The notes beneath the pieces were generated by a model, which was not told where the DNA came from, did no database searches, and saw only the letters and a program-made list of their open reading frames with translations. From positions 248,001-312,000 of the forward strand of contig NZ_AUDY01000011.1 in assembly GCF_000425705.1 (NCBI RefSeq): a DNA stretch of 64,000 nucleotides, read 5' to 3'. The translations under genes and the position numbers were made by a program. Origin of the DNA: Halobacillus kuroshimensis DSM 18393. GTDB taxonomy: Bacteria > Bacillota > Bacilli > Bacillales > Halobacillaceae. Positions 40,841 to 49,757 of the stretch are shown piece after piece (position 1 is the first letter of the stretch; each line of letters opens with the position of its first letter).

Positions 40841-42239
40841 AAGCGATCCCCCTTTCTGCATACAACTCTTTATACTGATCGATGAATTGGTGCACTTGAT
40901 AATACGTTTCTGCCCGTTTCTGTCCATTTTTTCCGAACTTCTCAGCTTCCTTGGGGTGCTCATAATACCATTGGCAGTGCTCGGCGATGGCTTTCGGGTT
41001 CACGGGAGGAACGACAAAGCCTGCCGGACCGTACGGATCATCTTCGCGTCCGTACATCAGCTCTGAGCAGGACCCGACGTCTGTAACCACATAGGGAATC
41101 CCTGCTGCCATGCCTTCAAGCACCGCCAGCGGCTGTCCTTCTGAAATACTTGTCAAAAGGCAGACATCAAAGTGAGGAAGGTAGTCTATGATATTAACTT
41201 TACCAGCAAGGGTGACGCAGTGATCGAGACTCAGCTGTTCAATCATCTGCCGGCATTCCTCCGCATACTCTTCCTCTTCATCAAGAGGTCCCATAATCGT
41301 CAGTTCAAATGGAACACCTTGATCATCAAGAATCTTGGCCGCATTGATCATCGTCTTAATATCCTTGATTGGAACAACCCGGACGATGGCTCCGATTTTA
41401 AGAACTTCTGCTTTAGGCAGCTTTCCAATTCCTGAAAGCCGGTCATAGTGAATGCCGTTCGGAATGACAGACAGCTTGTCTTCATCAGCTCCCAGTTCAT
41501 GTTGAAGACGGCTGTTGCGGTCGAACAGCGTAATCACATCATCTGCTTCTGAATAGGCCTGCTTCGATAAATGATGGAAAAATTGGACCCAGCGTTTTTT
41601 ATAGTATTCCGGAATCCATCCGGCCTGCAGAATTTCTTCCTCGCGCTCACGGGAATAGATCCCGTGTTCTGTGAGAAGGAATGGAATCCCTTGGCGCTGT
41701 TTGATGGCGGCCGCAATCAGTCCGGCATAGCCGGTGGAGGCAGAATGGATCAGGTCAAGGGCAGGGAAATCCGCCTGCAGCAGCTCCAGCACAGGCGTGA
41801 ACATGCCACGCCACATCCAGAAGTAGTCAATGAAGGACCCGGATTGGTTTTCAACACGGTAGCTTTCCTGAACCATATTCCAAAAAAGTTCGCTTGAAAA
41901 GAGTGCTTCGGTCGAACCGATTTTATTCTTGAAAATATCAAGCACATCCGGGGGAAGACGACGGAACATCATCCAATCCGTGAGTTTGTGCTGTTCTTCT
42001 TCGGTCAGCTTGACGCGCCGTTTTTTTGCGGCTGGTTTTAGATTCAATGGAAGGTTGATGACTTCCGTGATATTGGAAGGAAGCTCATAACGGTAATCGG
42101 CAGCAGTCATTTCCTCAGGGGTAATGGCAATAATGACGAACTCATGCTGAGGCATCTGTGCAGCAAGCATCTGTACCCAGCTTGCCACACCGCCGCTTAC
42201 GTAGGGGTAGCTCCCTTCAACGACCATTCCTATTCTCAC
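40821..42239 (-). CDS. pelF: Pel polysaccharide glycosyltransferase PelF
   Basis: PelF is the cytoplasmic GT4 enzyme that polymerises the Pel sugar from a UDP-sugar. The 472-residue protein starts MRIGMVVEGSYPYVSGGVASW, with the glycine-rich acceptor loop of PelF. It has LTEHGIYSREREEEI in the middle and SISEGQPLAVLEGMA near residue 370, carrying the GT4 E-x7-E motif. The start overlaps the pelA stop in an ATGA. Confidence 0.95.
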   Translation of the reverse strand: MRIGMVVEGSYPYVSGGVASWVQMLAAQMPQHEFVIIAITPEEMTAADYRYELPSNITEVINLPLNLKPAAKKRRVKLTEEEQHKLTDWMMFRRLPPDVLDIFKNKIGSTEALFSSELFWNMVQESYRVENQSGSFIDYFWMWRGMFTPVLELLQADFPALDLIHSASTGYAGLIAAAIKQRQGIPFLLTEHGIYSREREEEILQAGWIPEYYKKRWVQFFHHLSKQAYSEADDVITLFDRNSRLQHELGADEDKLSVIPNGIHYDRLSGIGKLPKAEVLKIGAIVRVVPIKDIKTMINAAKILDDQGVPFELTIMGPLDEEEEYAEECRQMIEQLSLDHCVTLAGKVNIIDYLPHFDVCLLTSISEGQPLAVLEGMAAGIPYVVTDVGSCSELMYGREDDPYGPAGFVVPPVNPKAIAEHCQWYYEHPKEAEKFGKNGQKRAETYYQVHQFIDQYKELYAERGIAYGRNRV

Positions 42240-44074
42240 AAGGCTTCATCCTTTTTCTTAATTTCAGCATACGGCTGGTTCAGTGTCACTTGATAAAGTG
42301 TGCCTGATTCACCGAGGGATTCGACAACACCATAGTCAAAGGATCCAGTCTCCAAACTTCCACTGTTCACCCTGACAAGAATTGTGGAAGGAGAGAGGAG
42401 GTTTTCCCCCTGAACAACAACCTGGTCGTCTTGATAGGTTACATCAATAACAGAAGCCTGGTACTGTTTCATTTTCTTTGTGGCGTCCGTCTGCCGCATT
42501 CCCTTCAGGTGGGTGTAGTGATCGTGAATATAGTGGAGCATATCTTCATAGGACTGCCTCATTTCCGGCCATCCACTGTCTCCGGACCTGTATGGATCGA
42601 GGACATCATCCGGGTGGATGAAGTGGGCGAATACCCCGAAGTTCGCAATCGCATCAATCTGGACGAAACGCTCTTCATCTGTCTCCCCATACCCGCTTGA
42701 AATCCTTGGGAAATGGTAGATGGATGGAAACTCACTGTTCGGTTCATATTCCTGTAAGAAGGCTCCTGTCTCCTTGTCACCCGTATACAAGCCGGATACA
42801 GCCTCAAGTTCCGGAAATACTTCGTGCAGAGCGCGTACCCCGGTTTCGTTTAATACATTGGAAGGGGGGACATAGGAATGAACACCCTTTTCCTTGAAAT
42901 AGTAGTCGAACAGTTCGTTCACCCGGTTTAGAGACTCTTCCATCTCGCCTTGATTCTGCCAAGGACGGTAGCCGTATTCAGGATCGATCGGTTCATCTGC
43001 TGTTACAAGAGACTGGTGATTATATCCATGAAGTCCAATCTCACCGTCCTCCTTCAATACCTTGCGTCCGAAATAAAGCATGGGGAAGCGTCTGGTTTCA
43101 ATCAGGTCTTCTGCTGTCATATCCATCGTGTCCTGATAGGTTCCAATCAAGTATCCGGTATAAATCACATCTTCTCCTTCTCCGATCCGCTTCATATCCT
43201 CCCACCAGACTTCCGAATAAAAGTCCTCCACAGTCAAATCGTAATCCCGCTGGATTACATCTGTCGTTCCACTGGGAACGGGAGATGGGAAGTCATCGAT
43301 ATGCATGACCTTAATACCCGCCTGTGAGGAAACAAAGGTTGGAGGCAGGAAGGATAAGGCCTGCAGCATTAACCCTCTTGAACTTTTTTCTGTAACAGAA
43401 GATGTGTTCCAGAACATTACCTTTCCTTCTCCGTAGCTGTTCGCCCATAAAATCGGGTGATCTTCTGCTGAAATGTAAACTTCGGCGGATTCGGCGAGTT
43501 CAACATCAGCGATGCTGTGGGAAAACAGCTGGGAATCTTCACCTAAATCCATATATCCAGGGAAAACTTCCTTCTCAAACGTCAACCCGTATATATCGTC
43601 GAGGAAATCCTCTACATCTTCCAAGCCTAGAAGCTCATTCCAATCAGCATTGATGAAGCGCGAAGCAATATACAGGCGGCCCCCTTTCTCCACGAAGGAG
43701 CGGATTTCTTCATAAGGCCATTCTTTTGAGTGCTCGCCTCCGAGAACGAGGACGTTATATGGGGAAGGCGTCAGCTCTTCCATTTCCTTTTTTGTTATCT
43801 CCTGATAGGAAACCTTAGCGTAGTCCATCGCGTATTCCAGGTTTTCCACTGCGTCCTTGGACAGAGGGGTATCATTTTTATGTACATAAACCTGAAGTTC
43901 TTCTCCTTCTGTGGGATTCTCCTCCGTGCTCATCGTTTCCACCGGTGTTCCTTGTGCTGATTCGGCAGGAAACCATTGATGAAACAGATCGAGACGCATA
44001 AATTGCAGAATGATAATGGCAGCAGTGAAAAGCAGGAAAAGAATCGATGCATAAATGGTGATTTGTTTTTTCAC
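42236..44074 (-). CDS. pelA: Pel polysaccharide deacetylase PelA (deacetylase-only form)
   Basis: The 612-residue protein has one N-terminal membrane anchor (about residues 5-25) and an extracellular part. The second half carries polysaccharide deacetylase signatures: IKVMHIDDFPSP (metal-binding Asp pair, near 265), GEIGLHGYNHQ (near 350) and FAHFIHPDD (near 505). Pseudomonas PelA joins a glycoside hydrolase and a deacetylase; here there is no hydrolase domain, and a separate secreted glycosidase is encoded divergently at 46417. Four-base ATGA overlaps couple it to pelE and pelF. Confidence 0.88.
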   Translation of the reverse strand: MKKQITIYASILFLLFTAAIIILQFMRLDLFHQWFPAESAQGTPVETMSTEENPTEGEELQVYVHKNDTPLSKDAVENLEYAMDYAKVSYQEITKKEMEELTPSPYNVLVLGGEHSKEWPYEEIRSFVEKGGRLYIASRFINADWNELLGLEDVEDFLDDIYGLTFEKEVFPGYMDLGEDSQLFSHSIADVELAESAEVYISAEDHPILWANSYGEGKVMFWNTSSVTEKSSRGLMLQALSFLPPTFVSSQAGIKVMHIDDFPSPVPSGTTDVIQRDYDLTVEDFYSEVWWEDMKRIGEGEDVIYTGYLIGTYQDTMDMTAEDLIETRRFPMLYFGRKVLKEDGEIGLHGYNHQSLVTADEPIDPEYGYRPWQNQGEMEESLNRVNELFDYYFKEKGVHSYVPPSNVLNETGVRALHEVFPELEAVSGLYTGDKETGAFLQEYEPNSEFPSIYHFPRISSGYGETDEERFVQIDAIANFGVFAHFIHPDDVLDPYRSGDSGWPEMRQSYEDMLHYIHDHYTHLKGMRQTDATKKMKQYQASVIDVTYQDDQVVVQGENLLSPSTILVRVNSGSLETGSFDYGVVESLGESGTLYQVTLNQPYAEIKKKDEAL

Positions 44075-44997
44075 AGCGCTTTTCCTCCCATCTGTTGGAT
44101 AATAAAGCGTTGGCTTTCTGGGATGTCCTCTTCCTTCACATGTTGGAAAAGGTCGTAGAGCACAGGCTTGATGTTTGTCCAGTCGCGTCCTGCATAGTAA
44201 AATTCAATCAATTTCAAGTAGCCTCCTGGATGGGCAGGGAAACGGCTGACCATCTCATGGAAAGCCTCCACCGCTTTTTCCTCTTTGCCACGGCGTATGT
44301 AATTATCGCCGAGGCTGCGGTACATCCATGGTTCTTTTTCAAGTTTCGGAACCATTTCTTCAAGCAGCTGTTCATACTGTTTCTCGAGCCGCGCCTGTCC
44401 GTTCTCATCGAGAATGCCGCTTCCCAGATAACGTTCGTACACGCTGCATAAACGCTCGAAAGACATCGGTGCTTCCGGGGCCAGTTCTTTTCTGGCATGT
44501 TCCAGTTCTTTTTCAAACCGGCTGGACAGCACGTTCATGGTTGTTGCTGCATAATGGACGGTTTCTGAATTGTTGTTGGTCAGGCCGAGGTTCAAGTGCC
44601 GGCCTTTATTGGAAATATCGGAATTGATCAGACTGACAATCAATTCTTTCTGGTTGGCGCCATCGTTCCTCAACAGGGCATCACTGATTGGCGATAAATC
44701 CATGCTTGACGATGCTTCATAACGCAGGTATTCAAGATTCAACGGCGTGAATGTGACATAATCATCGTAATCATCAATCATGTGATTGGTACCAAAAGCT
44801 TTCGCAGCCAGCCAGGCGGCCAATCCGAGAAGTTCTCCGATAATTGGGAGAAACAGGCTCGTAATGGCGAGCCATGTGATGGTTCCTTTTTTGTTTTCAT
44901 GCATTCTTTTTCGAAGCAGAAGGGAAACGATCAGAACGGTGAGGCCGTGAATAACATAGAAAAAGATCAGCCAGTAGGGTTCCTGGAAATTAACCAA
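44071..44997 (-). CDS. pelE: Pel biosynthesis protein PelE
   Basis: The 308-residue protein has two N-terminal spans, then a helical region with TPR-like repeats (MYRSLGDNYIRRGKEEKAVE near residue 230). This is the layout of PelE, the inner-membrane scaffold of the Pel synthase. A TTG at 44997 with AAGGCGGG upstream is the likely start, overlapping the pelD stop by eight bases; the longer frame to 45057 lies inside pelD. The assignment rests mainly on topology and on its place between pelD and pelA. Confidence 0.82.
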   Translation of the reverse strand: MVNFQEPYWLIFFYVIHGLTVLIVSLLLRKRMHENKKGTITWLAITSLFLPIIGELLGLAAWLAAKAFGTNHMIDDYDDYVTFTPLNLEYLRYEASSSMDLSPISDALLRNDGANQKELIVSLINSDISNKGRHLNLGLTNNNSETVHYAATTMNVLSSRFEKELEHARKELAPEAPMSFERLCSVYERYLGSGILDENGQARLEKQYEQLLEEMVPKLEKEPWMYRSLGDNYIRRGKEEKAVEAFHEMVSRFPAHPGGYLKLIEFYYAGRDWTNIKPVLYDLFQHVKEEDIPESQRFIIQQMGGKAL

Positions 44998-46225
44998 TGT
45001 GAATCCCGCCTTTTGTATCAAGTGCTTTGTAAATCCGCTCTTCGACGATGGATGCATTTTCGGAGCTCGTACCTGGAAGCAGGAAGTGGAAATGCTGCTC
45101 CGTCTGGTCGTACCCCATGATGTCCAATTCTCTCAAGTAGGCACGCAGAATGATTTCTGCTTCCACGACCGACATTTCCCTGTAAGGGCTGACATCGATG
45201 GAAACGACACTATAAGGCACACCGTATTTCTCCGCTCGTTTTTCCTGAAGCTGAACGAGTTCGTCAAAAGCCTCCTTATCATAAATATTTGTGCCTGGAT
45301 ACATCTTCTGCTCTTCTTCTTTACGAAGATATTCCCCGGCTCTTTCAATCCGGTTGGCCATCCAGTCGAGCACGAGAGAAAGGATTTGAACTTCATATTT
45401 CGTCAGTTTGGCAAAGTCGAGCTGATCAATGACAAGAACTTCCCGTACGTCCTGATTGTAGACGATCGGTCCGATCAGCACCGGAGCATCGGCTTCATCA
45501 TCAACTGTCTTTAAACAAATCGTTTTGTTTTTCAGTCCGCGTGAGAAAATCGAGGCCGCATCATCGATGAAAATCGTTTGCGGAAGTCGTTCGGTATTTC
45601 CTTTTCGAACGCGGAGGCGCAGCGATTTCTTAGAAGAGTCGACATGATATACAGCTAAGTCTTCCGCTTCAAACAGGTCTCCGATGATCGTAACCGCTTC
45701 GTTTCGGACAAGTTCTGGAGAAGGCTGATCAAGCGTCTTTCCGACTTCATAAATCCGGGAAAGGGTGTACTCGGAATCAAGGACCTTTGCCTGCATGACC
45801 CGCTGAGACCGTTCCAGAGCGGTTAAAGATGTTTTCAGTTCCTCATTTTCATCTTTCGTTTCCTTCAGCACATACTGCTGACTTTCATACCTTTCCCGGA
45901 AGGACGTGCTGTACAGCCCTGTAATGACGCCGGCCAGGAGCAGGAAGAGGAGCGATAAATAATTGGCGGGATCATAGAATAAGAGAAATAAGTCCCCATC
46001 CCGCTGATAAATGTCATACACATGATAGATTAATGCAGCAAAAAAGCTCAAAAGAGCAAAATTCAGACCGTATCTGAGGGAAAACAAAAGGACAGCAAAG
46101 AACACAGGGTTCAGCGTCCATTCCAGCATGTCCCATTCCAACCACTGATCAAGGAATCCCAATACTGAAAATACGAGAATCAGTTCAATAAACTTCCGGA
46201 TAAAACTGGATTGTTGGTAGAACAT
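44990..46225 (-). CDS. pelD: c-di-GMP receptor PelD
   Basis: PelD switches on the Pel synthase when it binds c-di-GMP. The 411-residue protein has four N-terminal spans (to about residue 105), a coiled coil, a GAF domain (about 160-300) and a C-terminal degenerate GGDEF domain. The inhibitory-site motif RxxD is present as RELD (residues 365-368). The GGDEF position after it reads YDQTEQHFHFLLPGT, so the domain binds but should not make c-di-GMP. GGAGGTGA precedes the ATG. It is the first gene of the operon. Confidence 0.92.
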   Translation of the reverse strand: MFYQQSSFIRKFIELILVFSVLGFLDQWLEWDMLEWTLNPVFFAVLLFSLRYGLNFALLSFFAALIYHVYDIYQRDGDLFLLFYDPANYLSLLFLLLAGVITGLYSTSFRERYESQQYVLKETKDENEELKTSLTALERSQRVMQAKVLDSEYTLSRIYEVGKTLDQPSPELVRNEAVTIIGDLFEAEDLAVYHVDSSKKSLRLRVRKGNTERLPQTIFIDDAASIFSRGLKNKTICLKTVDDEADAPVLIGPIVYNQDVREVLVIDQLDFAKLTKYEVQILSLVLDWMANRIERAGEYLRKEEEQKMYPGTNIYDKEAFDELVQLQEKRAEKYGVPYSVVSIDVSPYREMSVVEAEIILRAYLRELDIMGYDQTEQHFHFLLPGTSSENASIVEERIYKALDTKGGIHIG

Positions 46226-46254
46226 CCAATCACCTCCATATGGATTTAAAGTGC

Positions 46255-46281
46255 TTTAACATGTTAAACGTGTGGTATAAT
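46255..46281 (+). promoter_or_regulatory. Promoter with a perfect palindrome between pelD and the glycosidase gene
   Basis: TTTAACATGTTAAA (46255-46268) is a perfect 14-base palindrome. It is followed by an extended -10 box, TG-G-TATAAT (46273-46281). The palindrome covers the -35 position of the rightward promoter and lies about 30 bases before the pelD start on the other strand. A repressor bound here could affect both directions. No clear promoter for pelD could be defined. Confidence 0.6.
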
Positions 46282-46302
46282 GTGGATAAAATTGAATAGA
46301 GA

Positions 46303-46385
46303 AAGGCAGACTTATCGAAAGGTAAGGGCGCAAAGACATGGGTCTCAGGTCCCTCCAGGAGCCGATAGCCAGTCTGCAATGCCAC
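46303..46385 (+). promoter_or_regulatory. c-di-GMP-I (GEMM-I) riboswitch
   Basis: The leader has the ordered features of the GEMM-I aptamer. A closing arm GGCAGACT (from 46305) pairs with AGTCTGC (46371-46377). A hairpin CTTATC-GAAA-GGTAAG has the GNRA tetraloop. The conserved core GGCGCAAAGACATGGGTCT follows. A second hairpin then leads to GCCGATAGCCAG. The extended -10 box ends 24 bases upstream, and the glycosidase start is 32 bases downstream. After the aptamer CTCTCTG can pair with CAGGAG of the ribosome binding site, so control may be at translation. Whether c-di-GMP switches the gene on or off cannot be told. Confidence 0.85.
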
Positions 46386-46416
46386 AGCCGCTCTCTGGAA
46401 AATCAGGAGGCGTATC

Positions 46417-47259
46417 ATGGGTGTTTTCACAAAGATGAAATGGAGTTTTCTTGCTGTTTTAGCCGCTGGTCTTGTACTTTCCCCTCTATCTACTTCTGCA
46501 CAATCTTCTCATCCACTTTCCAATGTGCAGTCCTATAAAATTTATTATGATTCTCCGACCGAAGCGATCTTGAATAAGATGCAGGCGTATGATGCTGTCA
46601 TGATTGAACCGGTGTTCTATACTAAAAGCCAGATTGAAACGATTCAGCAGTCCGGGACACTGGTGTATGGGTACATCAACACGATGGAAGCCGATAACTG
46701 GAATACTGCGCTGATCAGTCAGCTGGAGGAGTCCGACTTTTTCCACCGTGATGGGGAGCGTGTCTATTATCCGGAATGGGATTCTTACCTGACCGATATC
46801 ACCTCTGAGCATTACCAGCAGGTGCTTCTTGCTGAGATTGAGAAACAGGTGGCTGATAAAGGCTTGGACGGTGTCTTTTTAGATACCGTCGGTAATATCG
46901 ATAATGAACACTGCGGATCTGATGTGCTGGATGAGCAGCGCGCTGGTATGGCCGTCTTTCTGCAGGAGATCCGGCTCCAACACCCTTCCTTGTCCCTTAT
47001 TCAAAACTGGGGATTCGGCACATTGTCGACAACGACGTATCCTTATGTAGACGGCATTATGTGGGAGAATTACAATCACTCTTCGGTAGCGAAAGACCAA
47101 TGGTCCCTGGACCGCATGCAGGATTTGAAGCAGCTTCGCCGGGAAACAGGTCTGGAAATATTAACCGTCTCCTTCTCTCAGAAGTCCAAAAGTCAGGCGC
47201 TGGCAGAAAGTCACGGGTTCATCCATTATCATGAATCCAGCCATTATAATGCTTGGTAA
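46417..47259 (+). CDS. Secreted GH114/GH166-like glycosidase, probable Pel hydrolase
   Basis: The 280-residue protein has a cleavable signal peptide (ending near STSAQSS, residue 27). Its catalytic domain is of the endo-alpha-1,4-polygalactosaminidase/TM1410 type: GYINTMEADNW near residue 86, then GLDGVFLDTVGNIDN (about 149-163), whose Asp residues form the expected active site. Related domains form the hydrolase half of Pseudomonas PelA, which cleaves the galactosamine-rich Pel polymer. The gene lies divergently from pelD, behind a c-di-GMP-I riboswitch, so a role in trimming or releasing Pel is likely. AGGAGG lies 6 bases before the ATG. Confidence 0.87.
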   Translation: MGVFTKMKWSFLAVLAAGLVLSPLSTSAQSSHPLSNVQSYKIYYDSPTEAILNKMQAYDAVMIEPVFYTKSQIETIQQSGTLVYGYINTMEADNWNTALISQLEESDFFHRDGERVYYPEWDSYLTDITSEHYQQVLLAEIEKQVADKGLDGVFLDTVGNIDNEHCGSDVLDEQRAGMAVFLQEIRLQHPSLSLIQNWGFGTLSTTTYPYVDGIMWENYNHSSVAKDQWSLDRMQDLKQLRRETGLEILTVSFSQKSKSQALAESHGFIHYHESSHYNAW

Positions 47260-47337
47260 TAAGTATACAAAAATTTTCTTGAAAAATGGGCTGAATGGCG
47301 TAAAAATGTCGAAAAACGAACAGAACAAGGACTTTTA

Positions 47338-47370
47338 GAAGGGAGCCTAAAGATGGGCTCCTTTCCTTTT
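47338..47370 (+). terminator. Terminator after the glycosidase gene
   Basis: GGAGCC pairs with GGCTCC around a short loop, followed by a T-rich tract. Confidence 0.7.
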
Positions 47371-47435
47371 ACAGTAGACATATCCTTAAATTTCCTGTAC
47401 ATTCCAAGTAAGATAATGATAGAGGAGGAGAGGCA

Positions 47436-48485
47436 ATGATCTTAGTTACAGGCGGGGCCGGATACATAGGAAGCCATATCTGTCTTGAATTATTGGAGCG
47501 GAACCATGAGGTTGTCGTCATTGATAACTTATACAACAGCCACCCGGAATCACTGCTCCGTGTACAGGAGCTTACAGGGAAGACGCTGACGTTCGTTGAA
47601 GGGGATCTGCTGGATCAGGACCTGATACGAAAGGTCTTTGAGGACTACGGCATTACAGCGGTCATTCATCTGGCAGGACTGAAGGCGGTCGGTGAATCCG
47701 TCTCTATGCCACTCACGTACTACCATAACAACATTACCGGGACACTGATGCTGTGTGAAGTGATGAAGGAATTCGGCGTCAAACAGCTGATCTTTTCTTC
47801 CTCGGCGACTGTTTATGGTACACCGGACTCTCTTCCTCTTACGGAAAGCGCGTCTGTCGGAGCTGCCAATCCTTATGGGCGGACAAAGCTGATGCTTGAG
47901 GAGATCCTTCAGGATTTATATGTCTCCGATGAAGCATGGAGCATATCCGTGCTGCGTTATTTCAATCCAATCGGTTCCCACTCCAGTGGAAGAATCGGGG
48001 AGGATCCGGCTGGTATTCCGAACAACCTGATGCCTTATATTACAAAGGTGGCTGTGGGCCACTTCCCTGATTTGAAGGTGTTTGGGGATGACTACCCGAC
48101 CGTGGACGGTACAGGAGTCCGGGACTATATCCACGTCGTGGACCTGGCGAGAGGCCACGTCCATGCACTGGAAAAGACGGCCGGGGAAACCGGGATCGAG
48201 ACGTACAACCTTGGAACAGGCGAAGGATACAGTGTCCTCCAACTTGTCCAGGCTTTTGAAAAAGCTTCCGGCCGGAAAGTCCCTTATGAAATTCAGGACC
48301 GTCGTCCCGGAGATATTGCGGAGTGCTTCGCAGACCCGGCCAAAGCTCATTTGAAGCTGGGGTGGCAGGCAGAGAAAACGATCGATGATATGTGTGTGGA
48401 CTCCTGGAACTGGCGGAAGCAGAATCCTGAAGGCTATACAGGAGAGAAAAATGCTTCCAAGCAGGAGCTTATCGGACAAAGGTGA
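47436..48485 (+). CDS. galE: UDP-glucose/UDP-GlcNAc 4-epimerase GalE
   Basis: GalE interconverts UDP-glucose and UDP-galactose, and often the N-acetylated forms. The 349-residue protein has the NAD-binding start ILVTGGAGYIGSHICLEL, the catalytic Ser in FSSSATVYG, and the YGRTK motif with the catalytic Tyr and Lys. Being next to the pel genes, it could supply UDP-GalNAc for Pel, as PelX does in Pseudomonas protegens; this is an inference. AGGAGGAG precedes the ATG. Confidence 0.93.
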   Translation: MILVTGGAGYIGSHICLELLERNHEVVVIDNLYNSHPESLLRVQELTGKTLTFVEGDLLDQDLIRKVFEDYGITAVIHLAGLKAVGESVSMPLTYYHNNITGTLMLCEVMKEFGVKQLIFSSSATVYGTPDSLPLTESASVGAANPYGRTKLMLEEILQDLYVSDEAWSISVLRYFNPIGSHSSGRIGEDPAGIPNNLMPYITKVAVGHFPDLKVFGDDYPTVDGTGVRDYIHVVDLARGHVHALEKTAGETGIETYNLGTGEGYSVLQLVQAFEKASGRKVPYEIQDRRPGDIAECFADPAKAHLKLGWQAEKTIDDMCVDSWNWRKQNPEGYTGEKNASKQELIGQR

Positions 48486-48524
48486 AAAAAGGGAGTGGAC
48501 ATCATCGTCCACTCCCTTTTTTTT
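48485..48524. terminator. Bidirectional terminator after galE
   Basis: AAAAAAGGGAGTGGAC pairs perfectly with GTCCACTCCCTTTTTT around a 6-base loop. Confidence 0.95.
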
Positions 48525-49698
48525 AGGAAGGTTCGTTTCCGAAGGCCTCCGGCAGCATTTTAAATCCGTCAATTTCTGCATCTTCTTCAATTTCAATCAT
48601 GATGCACCGTTTCCCTTTGTAGTTGACCTGTCTGACGAACTCCAGGTCCTGGGGACTGATGGAGATGTTGGCCACTTTCGTGTTGATCTTGATGGATTTC
48701 GTTTTATATTTGGGGACGATACTGCTCGCTTTCAGCTCGTATCCTTCATTGTCGGTAATCATTTGGAAGGCATGTTTGACTTTTTCGCCTTCGACCTGCT
48801 CGCCGCTCTGGTTCAATACCCGTTCCACGTCACGGTAATCAAGCTTTGGCGAGGTATCATCCTCATTTTCCTCGACCACTTTGTTGATTTCCCCATACAC
48901 ATTGGCGAGGGTGGATGGACTCAGTTGATCCCCGACGACACCGCGGATGACTTCCTCAAATACGGCTTTGTCTTCCTTCGCGGTCATGATCTCTTCACCA
49001 TTCAAAACATCTTCGATAAACCAGTAGTCCGGTTCGTTGGCTTTGCCCGCGGCGTAAAGCACATGGTTGACGTCGGAGGTTCCTTCCGTAATGCTCGGGA
49101 ACATGAATCCTGTGAGCGGGTGCTTCAAGTCTATGACCGGGTCGACCTGGATGTTGTATTTGAATTCCTTTTCTACATAGTCGAACTGGATTTCTTTTTT
49201 CGGCTCTTCTGTCTGATTGACGCTGCAGAGAATAAACGGGTTGGAGTACACGGCATCCCGGTCACTTTCCTCTGATTCTTCACTGCGTCGTCTTGTCGGT
49301 TTTAAGTATTCGGCCCGGATGAAAGTGATGACAACATCTTTTTCGTACGGGTGGTCCTTGATCATTTTTTCCGTCATGGCGAGCATTTCCTGTTTCCAGT
49401 CTTCTACGTTACGGCTCAAGAGCCCGCGGTGCAGAATGAATTGGCTGGAATCCTCTGCTTCTTGTTTGAATTTCAGTTCGAACAGCTTTTCATCGAGTTG
49501 TCCTGTGAGCACTTTTTTGAAGTTGGTCATAAAGAGCTCCTGCTGATCCCGGTCCAGCATCTCGAACGGCTGGCTCTGATGGTGATAGATATCCGTTGAT
49601 TCTTTCATAATATAGACGTTGAAAATATTCGATATCTTCATAAGATCATTGTCGACCTTCAATTGTTTCCGGATCCCGGCTATGTCTTTTTTATCCAT
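48523..49698 (-). CDS. DUF4317 family protein
   Basis: This 391-residue soluble acidic protein matches the DUF4317 family of Firmicutes: it starts MDKKDIAGIRKQLKVDND, has FILHRGLLSRNVEDW near residue 85 and HPLTGFMFPSITEGTSDVNH near 195. No function is known for the family. The ATG at 49698 has AGGAG 9 bases upstream; a GTG three codons earlier is possible. Confidence 0.88.
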   Translation of the reverse strand: MDKKDIAGIRKQLKVDNDLMKISNIFNVYIMKESTDIYHHQSQPFEMLDRDQQELFMTNFKKVLTGQLDEKLFELKFKQEAEDSSQFILHRGLLSRNVEDWKQEMLAMTEKMIKDHPYEKDVVITFIRAEYLKPTRRRSEESEESDRDAVYSNPFILCSVNQTEEPKKEIQFDYVEKEFKYNIQVDPVIDLKHPLTGFMFPSITEGTSDVNHVLYAAGKANEPDYWFIEDVLNGEEIMTAKEDKAVFEEVIRGVVGDQLSPSTLANVYGEINKVVEENEDDTSPKLDYRDVERVLNQSGEQVEGEKVKHAFQMITDNEGYELKASSIVPKYKTKSIKINTKVANISISPQDLEFVRQVNYKGKRCIMIEIEEDAEIDGFKMLPEAFGNEPS

Positions 49699-49757
49699 CG
49701 ATCCCACTCCTACCTCTATGATTCTTTCATTTTATCATAGCTTGGAAGGGCGGCGGT

